Source: Bacteroides finegoldii DSM 17565
GTDB taxonomy: Bacteria; Bacteroidota; Bacteroidia; Bacteroidales; Bacteroidaceae
Assembly: GCF_000156195.1 (NCBI RefSeq)
Contig: NZ_GG688319.1
Coordinates: 191,054 to 237,630, forward strand
Direction of reading: 5' to 3'
DNA length: 46,577 nt
Made by a program: the position numbers and the translations under genes. Below the pieces are notes generated by a model, which had not been told where the DNA came from, ran no database searches, and saw only the letters and a program-made list of their open reading frames with translations. Shown here piece after piece: positions 16,360-24,487 of this stretch; position 1 is the stretch's first letter; every line of letters begins with the position of its first letter.

Positions 16360-17931
16360 TTATTCTATATTTTCTCTCACCGCCACATACATCTGGTTGC
16401 GGCTCGTAGGATTGTCCGGCTCCGTCATTGCCAACGCCCCTGCATCAATCATCGGATTGATATAGACCTCCATGACATTTTTTCTATCTTTCAACTCCAA
16501 ATGCTGCATAATGTCGGATAACGACTTTGGCTCAACACAGAACTTCAAGATTTGCTCCCTCCGTAATTCCTGCTTATTGGTTTTTCTTGTGGGGTTTTCT
16601 TGTGGGGTTTTCTTGTGGGTTTTTCTTGTGGGGTTTTCTTGTGGGGTTTTCTTGTGGGGTTCCGTACCCAACTGCATGGTCAGCACCACATAGTCCGGTC
16701 GTGTTTCTTCCGCAACGGTAGGAAGCGGCCAGCCCAGATACTTCCATCCGCTCACAATCTTATCCACACCGCTGCCGGCTTTCTCTGCACGTCCGAGCAT
16801 CATGAACATCTTTTGCAGGATCGGGTTGCGGCAAATGCTGCGCCCTCCCTCGAAGTACTGCTGCCGGGAGACCAACATCATCCCTTGGTTCATAAAGACA
16901 AGGCTCTTGTCGGTGCGCTCCACGATGATATGCCCCTGTGCATTGACGTCTTGGTGGATGATGCAGTTGATAAGTGCCTCCCTCACGGCATCGTGGGCAG
17001 GGGTCTCTTCCTGACGCACTCCGTCTTTTATCATGAACGGACGGGGCAGCGACTGTATCAGGCGGTTATATACCCTTACATAGTATTGATAGAGGTTTGC
17101 CTCCCACATGCCGTCGGGATAGATGCGGTGCGTCCATCGGATGTCGGGATTGTCGGTCGCAATCCGTTCCCGGTAGTCCACAAAGTACATCGGGTCGCCC
17201 GAGGGGTTGGTGATGCTGTCGTATTTGCCGAACATCAGGATGCCGGCCAAGGTGAATCCTTCTTTCCCGGTTTCATATTCCTTGGTGTATGCTCCTATCT
17301 TCTTCAGGAAATCCATGTCGCTGATACCTATCCACGGATGGGTGGGTTGCAGGCTGGCGAGTGTCTGCCGGTATTGGTGCAGCGATTCCTTGTCTATATC
17401 CCGCTCGAACTCAAAGCCCGTAAGGATGCGTCCGTCCTGCGAATGGCGGTCATGCTCGGCATCCGCGAACATCCGTCTTACCTCCGCATCCGTACAAAGG
17501 TAATCCCCCTCGTGGTTCCTGCGGTAAGTGCTCCCGAACGGATTGCTGCCGATATAGACCGGACGAAGCTCGTAATTCGCGCGTGGAATGTCGCATATCA
17601 GGATATACGACTCTTCGATTTGCTCGATTCTCACGTCCGTTTCCCTTGGCAGGCAAACGCTTATTTTCCCTTTGTTGTGGGCGCAGTCCCAGAAAATCTT
17701 CTTGTAGCGGACGATGGTTTCCTCCGTCAGCCCGTCAAAGGAGAATCGGTTATCCTTTTCCACCACGCCCAGTACGATTGTACCGCCGTTGGTGTTGGCG
17801 AAAGCCGAATAGCTCTCCCAAAAGCTGCCGGGGAATCCTCCGCGTGCCGATTTGAACTCGACTTCCGAACTTTCGCCCTGACCTATCAGTGCCTTAATCC
17901 GGCTCTTTATCTCTGTTGTATGTTCTGCCAT
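16360..17931 (-). CDS. Schlafen/AlbA_2-type ATP-binding regulator (RecG-like annotation), phase-variable candidate
   Basis: 523 residues. Residues 15-150 are an AlbA_2 (Schlafen-like) domain (ESSEVEFKSA at the start, then NTNGGTIVLGV). About 250-400 is a HATPase_c_4-like region (REALINCIIHQD, AGSGVDK). About 430-460 is a Lys/Thr/Pro/Asn-rich linker of 13-residue repeats. The end is a winged-helix-like module (LSDIMQHLELKDRKNVM). Such proteins are transcriptional regulators or accessory factors on mobile elements; a precise job cannot be given. It lies 14 bases after the XRE gene, so the two form an operon. The linker is coded by six 13-bp DNA repeats, so loss or gain of one unit would change the C-terminal frame. 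Confidence 0.8.
   Translation of the reverse strand: MAEHTTEIKSRIKALIGQGESSEVEFKSARGGFPGSFWESYSAFANTNGGTIVLGVVEKDNRFSFDGLTEETIVRYKKIFWDCAHNKGKISVCLPRETDVRIEQIEESYILICDIPRANYELRPVYIGSNPFGSTYRRNHEGDYLCTDAEVRRMFADAEHDRHSQDGRILTGFEFERDIDKESLHQYRQTLASLQPTHPWIGISDMDFLKKIGAYTKEYETGKEGFTLAGILMFGKYDSITNPSGDPMYFVDYRERIATDNPDIRWTHRIYPDGMWEANLYQYYVRVYNRLIQSLPRPFMIKDGVRQEETPAHDAVREALINCIIHQDVNAQGHIIVERTDKSLVFMNQGMMLVSRQQYFEGGRSICRNPILQKMFMMLGRAEKAGSGVDKIVSGWKYLGWPLPTVAEETRPDYVVLTMQLGTEPHKKTPQENPTRKTHKKTPQENPTRKTNKQELRREQILKFCVEPKSLSDIMQHLELKDRKNVMEVYINPMIDAGALAMTEPDNPTSRNQMYVAVRENIE
16582..16659 (-). repeat. Six tandem 13-bp repeats inside the AlbA_2-type gene
   Basis: Six consecutive units of TTTTCTTGTGGGG (plus strand), unit 3 ending in T. 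Thirteen is not a multiple of three, so three units encode one 13-residue protein repeat and single-unit changes shift the frame. The adjacent remnant gene has only two units. Confidence 0.85.
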
Positions 17932-17945
17932 GATGATGTAGGAGT

Positions 17946-18149
17946 TTAAGGGCGCAACAGTTCCCTGCGGCTCACGTTAAGTAATTCTGCAATTTTGGAG
18001 AGGGTGTGCAAGTCCGGTTGACAGGTGTTTGTACACCATTTGGACACGGTGGTCGGATTCACGCCAAGCTGCTCGGCCAGCCACACATTCGTTCTCCCGG
18101 TTTCGGCCAATACAGCCTTTATGCGGTTTATATCTTTTTCCATTTGCAA
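17946..18149 (-). CDS. XRE-family helix-turn-helix regulator
   Basis: 67 residues, nearly all one HTH_3 domain (NVWLAEQLGVNPTTVSKWC is the helix-turn-helix, followed by LHTLSKIAELLNVSRREL). This is the size of minimal Cro/C-type repressors. It is the first gene of a two-gene operon with the AlbA_2-type protein. A TATCTTTG promoter box lies just upstream, so autoregulation is likely but not shown. An internal ATG (MEKDIN) two codons later is an alternative start. Confidence 0.85.
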   Translation of the reverse strand: MQMEKDINRIKAVLAETGRTNVWLAEQLGVNPTTVSKWCTNTCQPDLHTLSKIAELLNVSRRELLRP

Positions 18150-18166
18150 TAAATTGTTTCTGAATG

Positions 18167-18174
18167 CAAAGATA
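18167..18174 (-). promoter_or_regulatory. -7 box for the XRE/AlbA_2 operon
   Basis: TATCTTTG on the reverse strand, 18 bases upstream of the XRE ATG. No convincing -33 TTTG is visible at normal spacing. Confidence 0.45.
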
Positions 18175-18225
18175 ATGCTTTTTGCGGATACATCCGCTTG
18201 AGAATGGCGGATTTATTGAAAGCAT

Positions 18226-18275
18226 AAAAAAACACCTGCAATGACCCCGAAGTCATTGGCAGGCGTTTCACTTTT
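18226..18275. terminator. Terminator at the end of the transfer operon
   Basis: AACACCTGCAATGAC (18231-18245) pairs with GTCATT and GGCAGGCGTT (18252-18267). A-runs on the left give a T-run on the reverse strand, and CTTTTTA follows on the right. It ends the coupling-protein transcript (minus strand) and could act in both directions. Confidence 0.65.
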
Positions 18276-18300
18276 TATCCCTCATTCCGGAATCCGGCAT

Positions 18301-20487
18301 TCACCGGGCGTTCCGTTTGTTCTGCACGTCCTTTATCATCTCCTTCACGTCTTGCCCCACCTGTACGAAGTTCTTGTACAGGATGCGTTCGCGTTCCTCT
18401 CTCGACTTGAACGTGTAGAACTTCGGCAGCGGTACATACGCCGCTTCCTCTTTCTTTATCTCATTCATGTCGAAATCCGTCTTGCAGAAGAATTTCGTGG
18501 TCTTGAACTCTTCCGCTTCCTGGACGTTCATCGAACCGCCCATCCCGGTTTTCGTCTTGATGAAATCCCGTGCCGTCTGGCCGCATATCCAGCCCGTCGG
18601 CATATCCGAAATCTTCGAGGCAGGCACAAGGCTGTCCATGTTTTCGTTGAGATTGAAACTCGTCTTGTCCCGGTCGATGGTCACGCCCTTCTTGATTTGC
18701 ACCACCTTGCCGAAAATGTCGTTCGACAGCCATTCCAGCGTCTCCTTCGCGCGTGCCGACCCGCTGACGACATTGCCTACCGTCGTGATGATCTTCTGCA
18801 TTCCCACCTTCCCGTAATCGGCTTCCAGCTGCGGCAGCTCCTGAAAGCCGAGCGTCACGCTCACCTTGTTGCTTCGCGCCGTGCCTATCAGGCGGTCTAT
18901 CTTGTGGAAGTAGAGCGTCGGCAGCTCGTCCACGATGATGCTTACCGGGATATTCTTCCCTTGGCCCGTGTTCACGCGGGTGACGAGGCGGTTCAGGATC
19001 AAAGCGTTTAACGCCCCGATAATGGATTCCATTTCCGGGTCGTTGGCGATCAGCAGGTAGCTCGGATGTTTCGGGTCGCTCACCTTCAGGTCGAAGTCGT
19101 CGCCATCCTTGTGGAACACCCAGTAGCTCTCCTTGGTCGCCAGACGCGACGTATAGACGCGCAGCGTACCGATCATACCTTCGAGTTGCTCCATCGCCTT
19201 GTTTTTCAGCGCCGTCTGGAACGGGCCGAGCAACGGGGCCACCTCGTTGTCCGTTTCCAGTACCTCGAAGATGGTCTGGTAGCTCTCGTTCAGGAACGAC
19301 AGGATGTGCGGCATGTCCGAGTATTTGCCCAGCCAGTAGGCAGGCTCCACGATGTTGCCGCCCTCCTTGTCGCGCACGATGCCCGTCGGCTTCCAGAATT
19401 TCGTCTGCGGGTCCTGCCGTTTCTCCGCGTACAGCATGTTGCCGTCCTTGTCATACGGCTCTTTCTCGTAATTGACGAAGTAGTAGATGCAGGCGGCGAG
19501 GAAGTTCACCGCCGAGGTCTGGAAGAACTGGTCGCTGCCGCCGCCTCCCTCTTTCTTGCCCTTTTGCAGGGATTCCAGCAACGTCTCCGCCGTCTCACTG
19601 GCCGCCGCGAGGTTGTTGATGTACTTGGCCTGAATCGGGTTCACCCTCCGCGAATATTCCACGTCCACGAAGTTTATCATGTTGAACTTGCACCCCTTGG
19701 GTACCCTGCCCAGTTTCTCGTTCTTCTTGTAGTGGTAGTACAGCTTGGTCGCCAGTGTCGGGAACTTGTAATCATATACAACCATCGCGAACCCCTTGGC
19801 CGAGTGCTGCCGGATGAACGGCTCGATAAGCGAGAATGTCTTGCCGCTGCCCGGAGTTCCTACCACCCATGTGCCTCTAAAACAGTTGCTTATCGAAACC
19901 CATCCCTTGCGAAACTTTCCCTTGTAATAGTATCGCATGGGGATGTTCACACTGTATTCGTTCTCGATTTTCTCCTCGCTTTGTTCAAAACTTTCATTCT
20001 CGAAATTGAACCGGTCCTTCATCAGGCCGTCCTTGGTGAACTTCGGGATGTTGTCCAGCGCGATATGCACCAGTATCACCCCCGCGAGGGATGCCGCCAT
20101 GTAGAAAATGATGTTCAGGGGCAGCGTGTAGAACCGTACCTCCATCGGGTGTCCGAACAGCCATACCGACAGGGCGAGCAGCAACAGGCCGCCCGTGAGC
20201 GGGTACACGACCTGTGTGCGGGCGTTGCACTCCAGATGCTTGTTGTTCCTGGTTCCGAGGCAGGTGATGCAGATAAGCAGTATCGTGGCGAACTTGCTGT
20301 ACACGAGGTTCCCGTCGTTGTATATCATCCATTGCTTGATACGTCCGTGGATATTGCAGAGTATGCCGTCCCAGTGGTCCAGCACCGCCGGGTCGATGGC
20401 ATACTCGAAAAACTCCATCAGCACGGAGAAATACACTGCCGCGCGGAATATGTTGTAGAATCCTTGTAGTTCCTTGCTCTCTTCCAT
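18301..20487 (-). CDS. mobC: Type IV coupling protein (VirD4/TraG-type, MobC of Bacteroides elements)
   Basis: 728 residues. N-terminal transmembrane segments lie at about 64-78, 96-111 and 124-143. A Walker A motif VGTPGSGKT is at 209-217, and a Walker B-type IIVDELP around 517-523. The length and motif set fit the T4CP that docks relaxosome-bound DNA onto the mating channel at the inner membrane, called MobC in CTnDOT-type elements. It is last in the transfer operon, 8 bases after the unknown gene at 20496-20984, and is followed by a terminator. It would also be the natural docking point for the relaxase of the IME inserted in traJ (inference). Confidence 0.9.
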   Translation of the reverse strand: MEESKELQGFYNIFRAAVYFSVLMEFFEYAIDPAVLDHWDGILCNIHGRIKQWMIYNDGNLVYSKFATILLICITCLGTRNNKHLECNARTQVVYPLTGGLLLLALSVWLFGHPMEVRFYTLPLNIIFYMAASLAGVILVHIALDNIPKFTKDGLMKDRFNFENESFEQSEEKIENEYSVNIPMRYYYKGKFRKGWVSISNCFRGTWVVGTPGSGKTFSLIEPFIRQHSAKGFAMVVYDYKFPTLATKLYYHYKKNEKLGRVPKGCKFNMINFVDVEYSRRVNPIQAKYINNLAAASETAETLLESLQKGKKEGGGGSDQFFQTSAVNFLAACIYYFVNYEKEPYDKDGNMLYAEKRQDPQTKFWKPTGIVRDKEGGNIVEPAYWLGKYSDMPHILSFLNESYQTIFEVLETDNEVAPLLGPFQTALKNKAMEQLEGMIGTLRVYTSRLATKESYWVFHKDGDDFDLKVSDPKHPSYLLIANDPEMESIIGALNALILNRLVTRVNTGQGKNIPVSIIVDELPTLYFHKIDRLIGTARSNKVSVTLGFQELPQLEADYGKVGMQKIITTVGNVVSGSARAKETLEWLSNDIFGKVVQIKKGVTIDRDKTSFNLNENMDSLVPASKISDMPTGWICGQTARDFIKTKTGMGGSMNVQEAEEFKTTKFFCKTDFDMNEIKKEEAAYVPLPKFYTFKSREERERILYKNFVQVGQDVKEMIKDVQNKRNAR

Positions 20488-20495
20488 GGCCGTGC

Positions 20496-20984
20496 TTAAT
20501 TCTTTTTAATGCCCCAAAGGACGTGGATGTGAGGCCATTGCATACAACCGTCATGGGCAAGCTGTCCGATATGGGATACCGCATACAGAGGCTCAATCCC
20601 TGACGTGTCACGTATGACCGAAGCCCGTACCTCGGCCATGAACTTCTCAAGGAATCCCCTGACAACATCGTCAGGACTGGCAGTCATGAAATCAAAGAAG
20701 CCGTCGGTCAGTCCTTCGTTGACGTAGAAGAGCTGGCCTTGGAAAATATCATGGTAACGGCCGGTGCGGGCGTTCCATTCAGCCCGGATTTTCTCCCTGT
20801 GGCTCTTTACGGAGGGAAACCTCACGTGGCAGCCGGTTCCGTCATCGAGGAATATGAAATCTCCGGAGACATCCTCCTGCCCGGGGCATTTGCATCTCAA
20901 CAGGTACCCGAAGAATCCTTTCTCCGGATGAGCTATATCCATATACTGCGGGGTCATAAAATCTTCAATTCCGTTCATGTTCAT
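20496..20984 (-). CDS. Hypothetical protein of the transfer operon (162 aa)
   Basis: Unrecognised soluble-looking protein (starts MNMNGIEDFMTPQYMDIAHP), with no signal peptide or membrane span. It contains a CKCPG pair near residue 32 and a Trp/His-rich C-terminus (MQWPHIHVLWG). It lies directly before the coupling protein (8 bases) and after the lipoprotein gene, in the place where classical CTnDOT has traP/traQ, but shows no similarity to those that I can see. No function inferred. Confidence 0.7.
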   Translation of the reverse strand: MNMNGIEDFMTPQYMDIAHPEKGFFGYLLRCKCPGQEDVSGDFIFLDDGTGCHVRFPSVKSHREKIRAEWNARTGRYHDIFQGQLFYVNEGLTDGFFDFMTASPDDVVRGFLEKFMAEVRASVIRDTSGIEPLYAVSHIGQLAHDGCMQWPHIHVLWGIKKN

Positions 20985-21017
20985 AAGTTTACAGTTTAAA
21001 GTTTAAATTTGATAGGT

Positions 21018-21674
21018 TTACTTGTTCCATGTGATGATCGGCCGCACCCGGTGCGCCTGTATTTTCGGGGTCTCGTGCATCGTGCCGCTGCCCAAGGAGT
21101 AGAGCCACGCTTTGGCTGTTTCCTGTCCGGCCACTTCCGTGGAAGTCCAGTACCAGCAATTTTCTCCGTCCACCGGCAAGGGCTGACCGCCGCACCGTTC
21201 AATGACGGGGTTTACCTTTTCCAGATTGTCGTATAGTACCCGCATTTCAGCTACCGAGGGCACGAAGGCACTTTGTTTATACATCCACATGTCAAAAACG
21301 GCTTCGGCCATCGGCGATGCCGTCTCCTTTGCCTCGTAAAGTTTGAACGTGTTGGCGTTCCCGTCGTATGCCGTCAAGTCGGCAGAAGTGCCCTGGTCAA
21401 CGCCGAGGCTGTCGGCAAAGGCCAGCGGTTCAATGTCCCAGAGGTAAACCGCATAGCCGTATCCTTCCGCATCTTCCCGCTGTCCGGCATCGAACAGGAC
21501 CGCTATCGCTCTCTTGCCCGATTGCTCATACGCTGCATAGGACATTACCGTTCCGTCTGTACAGAGGACATGCCCCGGGCGTATAGCTGTATCGGGCACA
21601 TCGAAATGCGCGTCGCAGGCGGCACACAACAAGGCCGCCGTCACCATTGCCATCCATTGTATCTTCCGTATCAT
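21018..21674 (-). CDS. Surface-type lipoprotein with DUF1566/FISUMP-like domain
   Basis: 218 residues. The signal peptide ends in lipobox LLCAAC with C20. The C-terminal 100 residues (FVPSVAEMRVLY, NCWYWTSTE, AHRVRPIITW) show the pattern of DUF1566/FISUMP-type domains, whose fold is related to C-type lectins. The same type of domain ends the pilus protein at 8310-10670. Being lipid-anchored and located directly after traO in the operon, it could act at the cell surface in mating contact or exclusion, but that is inference. It lies 24 bases after traO. Confidence is high that it is an exported lipoprotein and moderate for the fold. Confidence 0.75.
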   Translation of the reverse strand: MIRKIQWMAMVTAALLCAACDAHFDVPDTAIRPGHVLCTDGTVMSYAAYEQSGKRAIAVLFDAGQREDAEGYGYAVYLWDIEPLAFADSLGVDQGTSADLTAYDGNANTFKLYEAKETASPMAEAVFDMWMYKQSAFVPSVAEMRVLYDNLEKVNPVIERCGGQPLPVDGENCWYWTSTEVAGQETAKAWLYSLGSGTMHETPKIQAHRVRPIITWNK

Positions 21675-21698
21675 ATTGTTTCCGTTTTTATTGTTCCC

Positions 21699-22205
21699 TT
21701 ATTTCACGGGCAGTTTCACACCCAGCACGACACCTGCCCGCAGCACGTCCGCGCCCTTTATCATCACGTCGCTCTTCACCTGCCAGTAAAACGTCCAGCC
21801 GGAGCGCAGCACGTAGTTGTGCTCGTAGCCGAAATGCAGGCCGCCGAGGAACTTCTCCGTGTCGCTTCCCGCCGAAGCCCCGATACGCAGGCTGCCGTAA
21901 TGGTTTCGTCCGCGCACCACGCAGGGCTTGTACGCCGCGCCGAAGCCGTAGGTGCGGTAGTTCCGCCAGAAGGATTCCGGGCAGACATGCTTGCACGAGC
22001 TGCATTCCGTCCATTGCAGGTAGCCGCCCACGAAGAACTCCCACGCGTGGCGGTAGTTTGTCTCGTGCTCGTAGGCGAGCGTCGCGTCCATGCCGTTCTT
22101 GTAGAGCAGCCCCACGCCGAGCGAGAGGCGTCCGCTGCCTCGCTGTGCGTTCGCGCTTGTGGCGATGCACACGCAGGCCAGTATCAGGATGATTGTCTTT
22201 TTCAT
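21699..22205 (-). CDS. traO: Conjugative transfer protein TraO
   Basis: 168 residues with a signal peptide (MKKTIILILACVCIATSANAQ) and beta-barrel-like repeats (LSLGVGLLYKNGMD, GGLHFGYEHNYVLRSG), matching TraO of CTnDOT-type elements, which is thought to be an outer-membrane component of the mating channel. A Cys cluster (CSSCKHVC) sits near residue 71. I chose ATG 22205 because GGAGG is 7 bases upstream; an ATG at 22211, overlapping the traN stop as ATGA, would add two residues. Order traM, traN, traO is kept except for two inserted methyltransferases. Confidence 0.85.
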   Translation of the reverse strand: MKKTIILILACVCIATSANAQRGSGRLSLGVGLLYKNGMDATLAYEHETNYRHAWEFFVGGYLQWTECSSCKHVCPESFWRNYRTYGFGAAYKPCVVRGRNHYGSLRIGASAGSDTEKFLGGLHFGYEHNYVLRSGWTFYWQVKSDVMIKGADVLRAGVVLGVKLPVK

Positions 22206-22207
22206 GG

Positions 22208-23053
22208 TCATTCCTCCTCCAATAAATCTGCATGGAACGAATCTGCCGCCAGTACATCCTCGTAGTCGATGCTCAGGCTGATGTTGCGCCCGCTGATTTG
22301 CTTCTCCGTCATTTCGATGGTCAGCAGCTTGCCGTTCGGGAAGGTCAGCTTCTTCACGACGACCACGTTCCGGTAGCCGTGCCTGAACGTCTTGCCCGGT
22401 TCCAGCACCAGTGCGGGTGTCAGCTCGATGGTCTGCGCGTTGGTCGCCTTGGCGAGCTTCTTGTCCGTCAGCTTCATCCGTATCTCGTCGATGTCGAAAC
22501 GGATGTTCGTCTTGTTCTCGACGGAGAAGTCGATGAAGAAGTAGTCGCCCACCGAGTAGATGTTGTTCAGGCGCATCACCATGCGGTGTGCCTTGGTGGC
22601 CACGTTGCGGATCTTCGCGGGCGAGTTCCAGATGCGCCGTGCATGGCGCGTCATGTCGGCGGTGGACATAGCCACAGCCGGGTTGTTGTACGCGTTACGC
22701 TCCTGCAGCAGGATTTCCTTGTCCGTTACCGCCTCTTTCAGCCTTGTGGTATAGACCAGCGCGTACTGCGTGCGGTAGCGTTCCGTCACGATGGTGACGA
22801 CGGCAAGCACCTCGCCGTCCTCGTGTCCCGCCTCCTTGGGCTTCAGGCGGATGATGTTGTCAAGGGGCTGGTCGCCCGCCACTTTGTCGGTGGAGATGTC
22901 CACGAACCGCACCGGTTCCGATGCCGTGATGACGGTCGTTATCTGTTCGTTCACCGTCAGTTGTTCCATTTCCTCGTAGGTCGTTTGCGCGTTAGCTTCC
23001 GGTAAAATGAAAATGCCTGATAGAAGCATAATGCCAAGTAGATTCCTTTTCAT
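22208..23053 (-). CDS. traN: Conjugative transfer protein TraN (VirB9-like, DUF4138)
   Basis: 281 residues with a signal peptide (to about residue 22, ANAQ). The sequence pattern VNEQITTVITASEPVRFVDIST near the mature N-terminus and the beta-rich C-terminal half (YSVGDYFFIDFSVENKTNI, GYRNVVVVKKLTFPNGK) fit TraN/DUF4138, the VirB9-like periplasmic and outer-membrane-complex subunit. It should form the channel core with TraM (VirB10-like) and TraO. The stop overlaps the alternative traO start. A 36-base gap separates it from the upstream methyltransferase gene. Confidence 0.88.
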   Translation of the reverse strand: MKRNLLGIMLLSGIFILPEANAQTTYEEMEQLTVNEQITTVITASEPVRFVDISTDKVAGDQPLDNIIRLKPKEAGHEDGEVLAVVTIVTERYRTQYALVYTTRLKEAVTDKEILLQERNAYNNPAVAMSTADMTRHARRIWNSPAKIRNVATKAHRMVMRLNNIYSVGDYFFIDFSVENKTNIRFDIDEIRMKLTDKKLAKATNAQTIELTPALVLEPGKTFRHGYRNVVVVKKLTFPNGKLLTIEMTEKQISGRNISLSIDYEDVLAADSFHADLLEEE

Positions 23054-23089
23054 TGAAATTCAGAGTTATAATTAAAAATTATGGTTACT

Positions 23090-23689
23090 TTATTCGCTCG
23101 CAGACTGATGCTTGTCCGTATCCGGGATGTCACCCTGCATTCGGCTCGGAGATTTGTCCGTAGCATCTATCTGTTCGAATATGATTTGTTTCGGAAGCAG
23201 CCCATGGCAGAAATAACTGCTGTTGAACGGCACGTTTTTCCCCTGCCCGAACTGGATGCGCTTGTCGAACATGAGCAGTTCCAGATCCGTATGCTGGAAA
23301 AGCCGGCAGGGCGCCACGTTGTTCAGCCAATAGTTGGACATCAGCAGGGCGAACGGTTTCCCGAGTTTCAGGCAGCGGTCGAAGACTTCCACCTTCCGGC
23401 TGAACGGCGGATTGGACACGAGCACGTCCCATTGGGACGGCTCATAGTCGAAAAAATCCTGCCCGTTGCAGATATGGGAATGCACGACATGGAAACCGGC
23501 ATCCCTGAATTTCAGCACAAATTCGCTGTGCTCCGTGTCGAACGGGCACCAGACTGTCTTTCCTTCGGGTATGTACTTGATGATAGGCAGTACGCCATAC
23601 CCCGGCGTATATTTCTCATCCGTCGGGTTCCCGTATAGTTTCTTCAAGTAGTTTGACGGTTCCATGGGCACATGATTGTAGTGATTCAT
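23090..23689 (-). CDS. DNA-methyltransferase-like protein with NPPF motif
   Basis: 199 residues beginning MNHYNHVPMEPSNYLKKLYG; I chose this ATG because the upstream extension overlaps the preceding methyltransferase gene's end. The WDVLVSNPPF motif (N93-PP-F96) is the catalytic NPPY-type motif of adenine N6 methyltransferases. WCPFDTEHSEFVLKFRDAGF before it resembles the SAM-binding half. It is short, with no obvious target-recognition domain, so it may be a modified-base or phage-type methylase. It has no cognate restriction gene. It sits between traM and traN with a second methyltransferase, 19 bases downstream of it. Activity unproven. Confidence 0.75.
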   Translation of the reverse strand: MNHYNHVPMEPSNYLKKLYGNPTDEKYTPGYGVLPIIKYIPEGKTVWCPFDTEHSEFVLKFRDAGFHVVHSHICNGQDFFDYEPSQWDVLVSNPPFSRKVEVFDRCLKLGKPFALLMSNYWLNNVAPCRLFQHTDLELLMFDKRIQFGQGKNVPFNSSYFCHGLLPKQIIFEQIDATDKSPSRMQGDIPDTDKHQSASE

Positions 23690-23708
23690 ATTGGTTTCTT
23701 CTTTTCCC

Positions 23709-24482
23709 TCATTTAGCCCCGTTCCCGCGTTCCACTTCCTCTCTGATCCGCCGCTCGGCAATCTCGCAGTATGCCGGCTCGATCTCGAACCCGATGTAAT
23801 GCCGGCCCGTGCGTATGGCGGCCACGGCGGTCGTGCCCGACCCGATGCAGTTGTCCAGCACGGTGTCCCCCTCGTTGGTGTAGGTGCGTATCAGGTACTC
23901 GGCCAATGCCACCGGCTTCTGTGTCGGATGGTAGAACATTCCCGTCCGGAACTCTTTGGGCATATAGATGACCGATGTAGGATATTTCCAGTCGGAGATA
24001 TGCGAGGGCGTAGGTTTCATCGCGCCATAACAGCGATTCGTCATTCGTTTGAACATCCCACGGGGATGGTTCTTCTTCTCGGGTTTGTAACTCATTTGCG
24101 GATGATATACCGGCTGTTTCTTGTAGAATACCAGTATGTCCTCGTGCTGCCGCAAGGGCATACGGTTGGCATTGAGATGTCCCGTCACCCGGTCTTTCTG
24201 CCACACGAGGTTGTACCGCCACATGTTGGGCTGGGACAGCATAAGCCTGGCGGAGAAGAGTCCCTGCCCGAACAGGATAATGGGGCTGTCCGGCTTGGTG
24301 ATCCTCCGGTATTGTTCCCACAGGGGTTCCAGCGGAATGGCGTTATCCCATTTCGCGTGTTTGTTCTGGCGGTTCAGTACCCCGTAGGGCAGGTCGGCTA
24401 TCACGGCATCGACACTGCCGTCTGCCATCAGGCTCATCCCTTTCAGGCAGTCCATGTGATATATCTTGTCAATCTCTATCAT
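23709..24482 (-). CDS. DNA (adenine-N6 or cytosine-N4) methyltransferase, DLPY type
   Basis: 257 residues, start at [16 protein letters not shown]. The catalytic motif ADLPYG (D30-P32-Y33) is near the N-terminus, and the SAM-binding motif [15 protein letters not shown] near the C-terminus. This order is typical of beta-group N4/N6 methylases. The residues [18 protein letters not shown] between them are strongly conserved in the family. It is located 5 bases after traM in the transfer operon without a restriction partner. A likely role is protection of transferred DNA from recipient restriction or epigenetic control (inference). Confidence 0.88.
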   Translation of the reverse strand: MIEIDKIYHMDCLKGMSLMADGSVDAVIADLPYGVLNRQNKHAKWDNAIPLEPLWEQYRRITKPDSPIILFGQGLFSARLMLSQPNMWRYNLVWQKDRVTGHLNANRMPLRQHEDILVFYKKQPVYHPQMSYKPEKKNHPRGMFKRMTNRCYGAMKPTPSHISDWKYPTSVIYMPKEFRTGMFYHPTQKPVALAEYLIRTYTNEGDTVLDNCIGSGTTAVAAIRTGRHYIGFEIEPAYCEIAERRIREEVERGNGAK

Positions 24483-24487
24483 GGCGC

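Noticed and set aside
16582..16659. CRISPR array suggested by regular repeats
   Set aside because: Units are contiguous without spacers and only 13 bp; it is a coding tandem repeat.
16600..17949. 449-residue plus-strand frame opposite the AlbA_2-type gene
   Set aside because: It starts inside the 13-bp repeat and has no motif; AlbA_2 and ATPase motifs are all on the minus strand.
19066..20469. 467-residue plus-strand frame opposite the coupling protein
   Set aside because: The minus frame has Walker A and B motifs and family-wide similarity. The plus frame is Val/Arg/His-rich shadow sequence.
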